Source of the DNA: Bacteroidota bacterium
Lineage (GTDB): Bacteria; Bacteroidota; Bacteroidia; Bacteroidales; WCHB1-69
Assembly (NCBI GenBank): GCA_009787115.1
Contig: WRGQ01000167.1
Location: forward strand, 1 to 34,279
DNA length: 34,279 nt
Reading direction: 5' to 3'
Part shown: positions 21,267 through 29,100 of the stretch, piece after piece
Layout: each line of letters begins with the position of its first letter
How positions within the stretch are numbered: the stretch's first letter is position 1
Translations under genes and position numbers: made by a program
Notes under the pieces: generated by a model
Told to the model about the DNA's origin: nothing
The model's database searches: none
Seen by the model: the letters and a program-made list of their open reading frames with translations, nothing else

Positions 21267-21392
21267 GACTGATTTAAGATTTAAGATGTAAAATTTAAAG
21301 TTTAAATATCTTAAATCAAATATACCTTAAACATTTAAATAATAAATCAAATAAATACCTTAAATCTTATAATATTAAATTTTAAATCAAAA
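21267..21392. repeat. A+T-rich spacer built from reiterated TTTAAAT/CTTAAATC words
   Basis: gatttaagatttaagatgtaaaatttaaagtttaaatatcttaaatc...aatattaaattttaaatc; shares aatattaaattttaaatc with the rpsL-rpsG spacer. Confidence 0.6.
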
Positions 21393-21398
21393 TAGATT

Positions 21399-22694
21399 AT
21401 GATAAAAAAAAGTTTTTTACGAGTAATTATTCTTGGAATTTTATTCGCCGGATGTTTTGAACTGGACGAGGTTCCTGTGGTAAGATATGATGGACCACCG
21501 GCAAATATGACCATTGCCGAGTTTCAACAATTGCACGAATTAAGCGATACGAATCCGGCAACATTAATTGAAGATGACGTCATTATTACCGGAATTGTTA
21601 CTTCTACCGATAAGTACAGTAGCTCTTACAAAGAAATCTATTTTCAAGATGGAACCGGTGGTGTTTGTATTCGTACTTCAAACACATCATACTATAAAAA
21701 ATACCCTGTAGGGCAACGCATTTTTGTGAAAGCCAAAGGACTTTATTTAGAAAACTATGTGAGTGGCACGAGAACCGGATTTTATCAGATTGGGTTGTAT
21801 GGAGGAGATGGCGGCACGCAGTATCTTTCGAGCAAGGCGGAAAATCAGCATGTTTTCCGCGACGGAGTTCCTTTAAAACCCACAGACCCGGAATTTCCCG
21901 CTCCAAAAATTATTACCAAAACAAGCGATATTGTTACAGGAATAGGTGGTGATTATCATACTTTGGTAAAACTGACAAACTGCTATTTTACACAAGCAAA
22001 CGGAACAACAAAATATTTTGAGCCTTCCGGCACATCAACTACAATTAGCCGTTATATACATTTTAATTCAGGTACAAGTACAGATGAGGTGCAAGCACGT
22101 ATTAGTTCTTACTGTACATTTGCCAATGATATTTTGCCTGAAGGCGCATTAAATATTACAGGTCTATTAACTATGTTCGGAACTACAAAAGAACCTACCC
22201 ATCAACTTATTATTTGCAGTATTAATGATGTTGAAATTTTGCCACCGGTAAAAATTTTGAAAACTTATGATATGAATACCAATCCTTTTGAAGCAGGATG
22301 GACCAATAAACAAATAAAGGGAGAAACCGTATGGGCGTATAGTACAGGCTCTACAAATAGTGTAAAAATTCAAGCGCCGGCAGGAAATGAAACCGAATGC
22401 TGGTTTGTATCTCCCAAATTTAATTTTGCAGGCGAAAAAGACGTGGCGCTATGCTTCTCGTACAGAATCCTTAACGGAACCAGCGATAATATGAAAGTGG
22501 CATACTCGATAGACGGTACGTGGCATTTGTTAGACTTTGTTCACACAGCAGGCGCTACCGAAGCCGTGATTAAACTGCCCGACAATATTGCCACAAACCC
22601 AAATCTGCAAATTGCTTTTCAATATAAAACTACTGAGACTTACCCGATGTGGACAATTTCAAAGATTGAGTTTAAAGGAAATGTGGCGATGTGA
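21399..22694 (+). CDS. DUF5689-type lipoprotein with C-terminal choice-of-anchor/jelly-roll-like domain
   Basis: Lipobox FAGC; IAEFQQLHELSD...VIITGIVTSTDKYSSSYKEIYFQDGTGGVCIRT...YPVGQRIFVKAKGLYL; C-terminal NPFEAGWTN...ECWFVSPKFNFAG. Confidence 0.82.
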   Translation: MIKKSFLRVIILGILFAGCFELDEVPVVRYDGPPANMTIAEFQQLHELSDTNPATLIEDDVIITGIVTSTDKYSSSYKEIYFQDGTGGVCIRTSNTSYYKKYPVGQRIFVKAKGLYLENYVSGTRTGFYQIGLYGGDGGTQYLSSKAENQHVFRDGVPLKPTDPEFPAPKIITKTSDIVTGIGGDYHTLVKLTNCYFTQANGTTKYFEPSGTSTTISRYIHFNSGTSTDEVQARISSYCTFANDILPEGALNITGLLTMFGTTKEPTHQLIICSINDVEILPPVKILKTYDMNTNPFEAGWTNKQIKGETVWAYSTGSTNSVKIQAPAGNETECWFVSPKFNFAGEKDVALCFSYRILNGTSDNMKVAYSIDGTWHLLDFVHTAGATEAVIKLPDNIATNPNLQIAFQYKTTETYPMWTISKIEFKGNVAM

Positions 22695-22699
22695 TTAAT

Positions 22700-22729
22700 G
22701 ATTAGATGATTAGATGATTAGATGATTAG
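22700..22729 (+). repeat. microsatellite (GATTAGAT)x3 plus partial copy
   Basis: gattagatGATTAGATgattagatGATTAG between the lipoprotein stop and the DUF5674 ORF. Confidence 0.95.
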
Positions 22730-22734
22730 TTTAA

Positions 22735-23094
22735 ATGTTAAATATGTTAATAGTAGAGGATGTAATTTCGAGAAAAGAACTGGGGGTGTTGGCTGAAAAT
22801 CTGTTAGGAGATATGGTTAAGGCAGTAGTGGATATAGAGAAAGAGGTTTTGATATTAGATGCTGAATTACACGCAGATATGGAAGCCCTTTTGTTAGAAA
22901 ACGGCTCTGAACAGGAAAACTTGTGGGGAATTAACCTTTACCCTGATATGGACGGAGAAGATTTTATTGAATTTGATTCTATGATTAATATTAAACCAAG
23001 ACAGGGAAATAGAAGTAGAGGAGTTGAAGATGTTAATGTACGGAATAGAATAATTGAGATTATTAATAATAAAACAGAAAAAGATGTTACATAG
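22735..23094 (+). CDS. DUF5674 family protein
   Basis: LGVLAENLLGDMVKAVVDIEKEVLILDAELHADMEALLLENGSEQENLWGINLYPDMDGEDFIEFDSMINIKPRQGNRSRGVED. The start may be the second Met at 22744. Confidence 0.82.
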   Translation: MLNMLIVEDVISRKELGVLAENLLGDMVKAVVDIEKEVLILDAELHADMEALLLENGSEQENLWGINLYPDMDGEDFIEFDSMINIKPRQGNRSRGVEDVNVRNRIIEIINNKTEKDVT

Positions 23095-23404
23095 TGAATT
23101 GCATTCAGGAAGATGGGCGCAAATGAGTTTAATGGAACAATTGGCAAATGTGGGGTCTGAAGTTTCTCGCGCAAGTAAATGGAAAAAGAAAGAAAATGGA
23201 GTACACGCTCAAAACTCATTTGAAAGGGCTTTGGAATTGTTAGACTTAACTATTTCACTTTCTCCACGTTACCCGGTAACCAAAGAGTTGTGCAGAGCAA
23301 GGGAAGAGATGTGTAAACATTTTTATGAATCGGATACTAATGAATTTGAAAAATTAAATCGCTATTTTTTACCGTTTGCTTTAGCAGCAAGAAAAAATTT
23401 ATAA
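23084..23404 (+). CDS. small alpha-helical hypothetical protein, translationally overlapping the DUF5674 gene
   Basis: MLHSELHSGRWAQMSLMEQLANVGSEVSRASKWKKKENGVHAQNSFERALELLDLTISLSPRYPVTKELCRAREEMCKHF. ATG at 23084 overlaps the DUF5674 stop by 11 nt; the track start at 23054 lies deeper in the upstream gene. Confidence 0.78.
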   Translation: MLHSELHSGRWAQMSLMEQLANVGSEVSRASKWKKKENGVHAQNSFERALELLDLTISLSPRYPVTKELCRAREEMCKHFYESDTNEFEKLNRYFLPFALAARKNL

Positions 23405-23421
23405 AAAAAACTATATCAATT

Positions 23422-24759
23422 ATGAATAAATTACGAATTATTTTAGTGTTATTTTTGGGCATATTCCTACTTATGGGATGTACCAAATGGCAAGAGCCTG
23501 AGTTTAAAGCAGAAGACTGGGTACCTCCCGAAGGAACGAAGCCCGGTCAGTTTTTTACTATTAACAGTAAAAATGTAATAGGCAAACATATCAACGGTAC
23601 ACCTCCCGACTCGCTTACAGATTACAGAGATAAGTATTACAGATATATCAGAGCCGTAGTAGTGAGTTCCGATGAAGGCGGAAACTATTATAAATCTATG
23701 GTGGTTCAAGATTCTACCGGCGGTGTGGAATTGGAATTGGATATGACAGGATTATATAATTTCTACCCTGTAGGACAAAAAATTGTAATTGTTTGCAACG
23801 GATTGGATAAGAAAGGTAATGGGTTGGTAATCGGCGATTATCATAACCTCCCACAGATGGGTTGGATATATCAGAAAACTCAGGTGGGAAGAGTAAATTC
23901 TCTGTTTATTGACAACTATATCATCAAAGATGGATTGCCCAGCCAAAAAAATCTTCCAAAACCATTAACAAATAATGAGATTGATTTTTCAGGTGACAAC
24001 GACATTAACAAGTTGGTGCGGTTAGAAGGTGTTACTTTTAGAGAGAATGCCATTGGAAAACCGTTTGCTTATAACGATTTTATAACCGAATGGAAAGTCA
24101 ATGTGCCCGGAACAACGGAACTGATTACAATTCGTACTTCAAACTACGCTAAATTCAGAAATATAATCATTGAAGATAAAACATATAACCTCACCGGAAT
24201 ATTAACCGTTTATGTATCAGGCAGTAGAAGAACTTATCAATTAATGATTAGAACTAAAGATGACATTGAAATAGATAATCCAAAACCCAATGAATTTTTA
24301 GAGTTCAATTTTACAGAAAATCCGCTTGAAAAAGGTTGGAGTACGCAATCCGTGTTAGGAAATACCGGATGGATATATCGCCTCGGTTCTCAATCAATGT
24401 TGCATTTAGGAAATAATCAAACAACAATGGATGACTGGTTTATCTCTCCCGTAATCAATTATCCCGATTTGACAAACGGATATTTGACCTTTGAACATCA
24501 ACTGTCTGTTTTGAATGGCAAATATGATGCCTATCAAATTTACTATACTACATCAACTTCTACTACTTTTAATATTAACGACTGGAAACCATTAGGCACA
24601 CTGTCTTCGTTTCCTGCATCGTTTGAATGGAGTAATAGATTCCCGTTATCATCTATTAAATCCAACACTTTCAGAATAGCATTTCGCTACAACGCCTCAA
24701 ACCCTGACATTGAAACATATTTGTGGAATATCAGAAACGTGGCGATACGGAATAAATGA
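23422..24759 (+). CDS. DUF5689-type lipoprotein, paralogue of 21399..22694
   Basis: Lipobox LLMGC; RYIRAVVVSSDEGGNYYKSMVVQDSTGGVELELDMTGLYNFYPVGQKIVIVCNGL; C-terminal NPLEKGWSTQS...DDWFISPVINYPD. Confidence 0.82.
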   Translation: MNKLRIILVLFLGIFLLMGCTKWQEPEFKAEDWVPPEGTKPGQFFTINSKNVIGKHINGTPPDSLTDYRDKYYRYIRAVVVSSDEGGNYYKSMVVQDSTGGVELELDMTGLYNFYPVGQKIVIVCNGLDKKGNGLVIGDYHNLPQMGWIYQKTQVGRVNSLFIDNYIIKDGLPSQKNLPKPLTNNEIDFSGDNDINKLVRLEGVTFRENAIGKPFAYNDFITEWKVNVPGTTELITIRTSNYAKFRNIIIEDKTYNLTGILTVYVSGSRRTYQLMIRTKDDIEIDNPKPNEFLEFNFTENPLEKGWSTQSVLGNTGWIYRLGSQSMLHLGNNQTTMDDWFISPVINYPDLTNGYLTFEHQLSVLNGKYDAYQIYYTTSTSTTFNINDWKPLGTLSSFPASFEWSNRFPLSSIKSNTFRIAFRYNASNPDIETYLWNIRNVAIRNK

Positions 24760-24786
24760 TAAAATAGATAAAATGATAAAATGATA
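24754..24786 (+). repeat. microsatellite (AAATGATA)n, reverse complement of the 18531 octamer
   Basis: aaatgata-aaatagata-aaatgata-aaatgata. Confidence 0.9.
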
Positions 24787-24806
24787 AATAGAATGAACAT
24801 GTCATT

Positions 24807-24827
24807 TGTCACTTGTCACTTGTCACT
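24807..24827 (+). repeat. microsatellite (TGTCACT)x3
   Basis: tgtcactTGTCACTtgtcact just upstream of ribBA. Confidence 0.9.
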
Positions 24828-24838
24828 AAATTTTGAAT

Positions 24839-26050
24839 ATGGACATTAAACTAAATACTATTGAAGAAGCCTTAGAGGATTTTAGAGCCGGGAATTTTTT
24901 GATTGTGGTAGATGATGAAGACCGTGAAAATGAAGGCGACTTTATTATCGCTGCCGAAAAGATTACGTCGGAGAAGGTAAATTTTATGATGAGTTACGGG
25001 CGTGGCGTTTTATGCACGCCCATTAATGCTGAACGTTGCAAAGAATTGGAACTTGAAATGCAAGTATTAAGCAATACTTCTTTGCACGGCACCCCTTTTA
25101 CCGTTACTATAGATTTACTTGGATACGGTTGCTCTACGGGTGTTTCTATGCACGACAGAGCCGCCACTATCAAAGCATTAACCAACCTCCAAATGAAACC
25201 CGCCGATTTCGGACGTCCCGGACACATCAACCCATTACGCGCGCGCGATGGTGGCGTGCTGGTGCGTGCCGGTCATACCGAAGCGACAGTAGATTTAGCA
25301 CGCCTCGCAGGACTTTATCCTGCCGGCGCACTCATCGAAATTATCAATGAAGACGGTACTATGGCGCGGCTACCTCAACTTGCAAAAATTGCCCAACAAT
25401 TTAATATCAAGATTATCTCTATCAGAGACTTAATTGCCTACCGCATAAAAACCGAAACGCTAATTCATAAAGAAGCAGAAGTTACGTTGCCTACTAAATG
25501 GGGAACATTCAAACTGATTGCCTATACGCAATTAAACAACCAATTAACCCATTTAGCATTGCAAAAAGGGGAATGGGAAAAAGATGAGGAGATTATGGTG
25601 CGCGTACACTCTTCGTGCGTTACCGGCGATATTCTGGGCTCTCTAAAGTGCGATTGCGGCGACCAACTGCATACCGCTATGCACATGATTGAAGAAAAAG
25701 GAAAAGGATTAGTTCTATATATGGATCAGGAAGGTCGTGGTATTGGCTTGGTGAACAAACTGAAAGCTTATCACTTACAAGAATTAGGAAGGGATACCGT
25801 AGAAGCCAATTTAGAACTCGGCTTTCGCGCCGACGAGCGCGATTATGGCGTGGGCGCACAGATTCTCCGCGATTTGAATGCCACTAAAATTCAACTTATC
25901 ACCAACAACCCCGCAAAACGCGTAGGACTATCCGGACACGGTATCGAAATCGTCTCCACCATCCCTATCATTGTTGACCCTAAAAATGAAAACTATAAGT
26001 ATCTAAAAACCAAACAGGACAAAATGGGACACCATCTGCATTTGGGGTAA
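24839..26050 (+). CDS. ribBA: bifunctional 3,4-dihydroxy-2-butanone-4-phosphate synthase / GTP cyclohydrolase II
   Basis: [104 protein letters not shown]. Confidence 0.97.
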   Translation: MDIKLNTIEEALEDFRAGNFLIVVDDEDRENEGDFIIAAEKITSEKVNFMMSYGRGVLCTPINAERCKELELEMQVLSNTSLHGTPFTVTIDLLGYGCSTGVSMHDRAATIKALTNLQMKPADFGRPGHINPLRARDGGVLVRAGHTEATVDLARLAGLYPAGALIEIINEDGTMARLPQLAKIAQQFNIKIISIRDLIAYRIKTETLIHKEAEVTLPTKWGTFKLIAYTQLNNQLTHLALQKGEWEKDEEIMVRVHSSCVTGDILGSLKCDCGDQLHTAMHMIEEKGKGLVLYMDQEGRGIGLVNKLKAYHLQELGRDTVEANLELGFRADERDYGVGAQILRDLNATKIQLITNNPAKRVGLSGHGIEIVSTIPIIVDPKNENYKYLKTKQDKMGHHLHLG

Positions 26051-26080
26051 GAAAAAATCAAATAATCAAAGGATATCTGC

Positions 26081-26120
26081 AAAAAAAAAGAAGCTGCCTC
26101 CTTTTGAGACAGCCCCTTTT
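26081..26120. terminator. terminator between convergent ribBA and the T9SS protein gene
   Basis: aaaaaaaaagaaGCTGCCTCcttttGAGACAGCccctttt: 8-bp stem with one mismatch, A-run and T-run flanks. Confidence 0.75.
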
Positions 26121-26148
26121 GCGTTGTTTGTTTGGTTGTGGTTGAAGT

Positions 26149-29100
26149 TTATCTTTGAATATTTACTTTTGTTGCAGTAAATGTATCATTAGCAGATACG
26201 CGAACGGTATAGATACCGTTGGCTACATTGAGAACAATTTGATTTCCTTGCGGAATGCCTTGCCATACAATACGTCCATACATATCGAAGATAGAAAGAT
26301 TGCTGATGGGCAGATGTTTTTCATTCACGATATAAACGATATTGGTGTGGCTATAGATGTTAACGCCATCAATAGCAGGTTCATTGATACCAACAGGACC
26401 ACCGCTGGGAGCGAAGAAGGCTTCGATAGTTCCGTCTGCTTCTACTGCTGCAAAGGTGTAGGTTGTAATTGAACCCATATTGTCGCCATTTACCAATACG
26501 AAGGATATCTTATAATTTTCGTCCGGAGTAATGGTGTAGGTAATATCTTCACCGTAGTTAAGTTCTGTAATACCGGCAGGATAAATAGAGCCATTCGGAG
26601 CGGCAAGCGCTTTGATATTGAATCTTAACAGTTTGCTTATTACCTTGATGGTATGGTCTTCTTGTACATTGAGGAATGCATACCCGCCATTTTGTACAGC
26701 TTCGCCATTGGGAACATCGTCAACCAATACTTTGTCAATTTCATAGCCTGATGCTGGAGCAAAGGTAAAGAACTGGTGCTCTCCATAAGCAACGGTAATT
26801 TGACCGGACGGGGTAATAAATGAGCCTTCGTCAGCAGTTGCAGTAATTTTGTAAATTAACGGAGCCGTTATCACATCAATAGTATGAGAAGCCACTATAT
26901 TCAGAAATGTATAGGTTCCGCTGGTAATGGCTGCTCCATTATCAATACCATCTACAAATACATGGATTATTTCATATCCCGGTAATGCATAGAAATTGTA
27001 AGTTTTGTCTTCGCCATGGGATACGTAAGTAATACCTTCATCTGAAATTACACCATGATCGTTAATCTGCGCTTTAATGGGGTAGGTATATTTTTCAAAG
27101 GTAACATCTAACCATTGTTCTTGCGTAATATAATAGAATGTATAGGAACCTGTGGAGATAGCGTTCGGATAAGACTCGCCGTTAACATATACCGCAGACA
27201 CTTTGTAGCCTTCTTCCGGTGCAAAGGATATCATTTGAATATCATTATAAAATACATTGACATCAGCGCTGTGTGTTCCGGTAGAAACCATCGTGTTGCC
27301 GTACGGAACAAGCGAACCGCCATCGCTCCATCCTAAATGAATTACTAAAGCCATTCTCTTAAATGTTACAAAAATGGTGTGATTGGCTGAAATATTTACA
27401 AAATCATAGCTGCTCATGGAGCCTATCGGTTGATTATCTATATATACCTGATCTACTTCATAGCCTGTGAATGGAATGAAATCAAAATGCGGAGTTGTAC
27501 CGTAAGGAGCTATAGTATAGCCCGCCGGTTCAATGGATCCGTACATACCGGAAGAGGCAAAAATTGTATAGTCAATAGGTCTGAACACCACTCTTATTTG
27601 GTGATTTTGATGAAGATTGATAAACATAAAGTGTCCACTGGTAGCAAGATAATTGAGTATACCGTCAACATAAACAGCTTCAATTTCATAGCCGAATGAC
27701 GGTACAAAATCAAATTCAGGATTATATCCCGAACAGATTTCAATATCTCCCTGCGGATTATTATAGGGGTAATTATCATAAACAACAGCACCTGAACCTT
27801 CTATTACATAATGTATAGCAAAGGTGGGGCAAGGTTCAAATATTGCATGAATGGTATGAGGAGTGTTGCCGGAGAGGAAAGTATAAAGATTATTCACCGG
27901 AGGAATAACCGGAGAATCGTCAACCAACAGTTCGCTGGTGTAATATCCGAAGTTGGGTCTTATGATACAGGTGGCTGATGACTGACAGGTGATATAGCCG
28001 GGTAGAAGATCTATAATACCGTTGCCTCCCGTAGTTGCCGTAATATTGTAATGTACTAAATCCGTTTCTACTGTAATAACAGGTAACGTAGCATCTACAT
28101 GAGTAAATTCATAAGAAGTAACAGGTCCTTGGGATACTCCGCCAATTTTTACATCGGTAATTCTATAACAATTTGCTACAGAGAAAGTAGCGGTAGCATT
28201 ACCGTCGCATGTTATTACGGTGGGGTTTAGTGCTATTTGTGCGCCGGTACCCAGTACGTTGTTCGGATTTAATCCAAACTGTTTAGTGGTGTAGAAGTGC
28301 GTTACCGGAACATAATTATACACAGTTCCATTAGGTATTGTAGTAGGAATCTGGGTATTGTTTGCATAGGAGTATGTACGACCGGTTGCGGGGAATCGTT
28401 GGGCAATCACGCCGGAGTTATTGCTATTGTTTGCGTAAACTTTTTCTGTCATAATACATAAGTTGCCGCCTGTATATACAAAAGGTTGGGATAATTCTAT
28501 TCTCAATTCATAAACATTGGGAGAGGTTGCCGGAACGGAAACAGTTCCGGTGTAAACCGTAGTAAATTCACTATCGGCAATCCAACCGGAAAGCGTGGAT
28601 GAAGCAGTGTGTGCAAAACGAACTCTAATGGACCGCGGAGCAGCTGTTGCAGTAGTTGCTACATAGTTGTACGATATGGCAGTAATCTCTGTTCCGGGTT
28701 CCATATTCAATTCCGCTGCCGTGTAAATAGATTGAGCTCTGGAATTATTGTTGCTAAATCCGAAAGGAAAGTTTTCGTTAGTAGCTGTTCCTGAGGGAGT
28801 ACTAATTGTACCGGTAATGGTCTTTTTTGCAGAACAGAACGAAATAACATTAAGAGATAATAACGACGTTGTATTGTTGGTAAGAAGTTGATCGCCCGTA
28901 TATTCTACAACGCCTTTAATTTTCAATGGACCTTCCATTGTTCTTGGAAAAGTAATCTGAAATGGAACGGTGGTAGTGGCGTCTGTTGCCAATGTTGTTG
29001 TTACGGTTTGTTGCGCTAATAGTTCATTGTCTTCTGTCATTACTTTTACTATATAACTATTTGCGGTTAATGCACCGTTATTTCTTACGGTAACCGTATA

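Noticed and set aside
22938-23219. 93-aa minus-strand ORF antisense to the DUF5674 cassette
   Set aside because: Opposite strand to two conserved-looking overlapping genes; no recognisable motif.
18528-24830. CRISPR-like array from the short tandem repeats
   Set aside because: 7-8 nt units in direct tandem without spacers and with no cas genes: microsatellites, not CRISPR.
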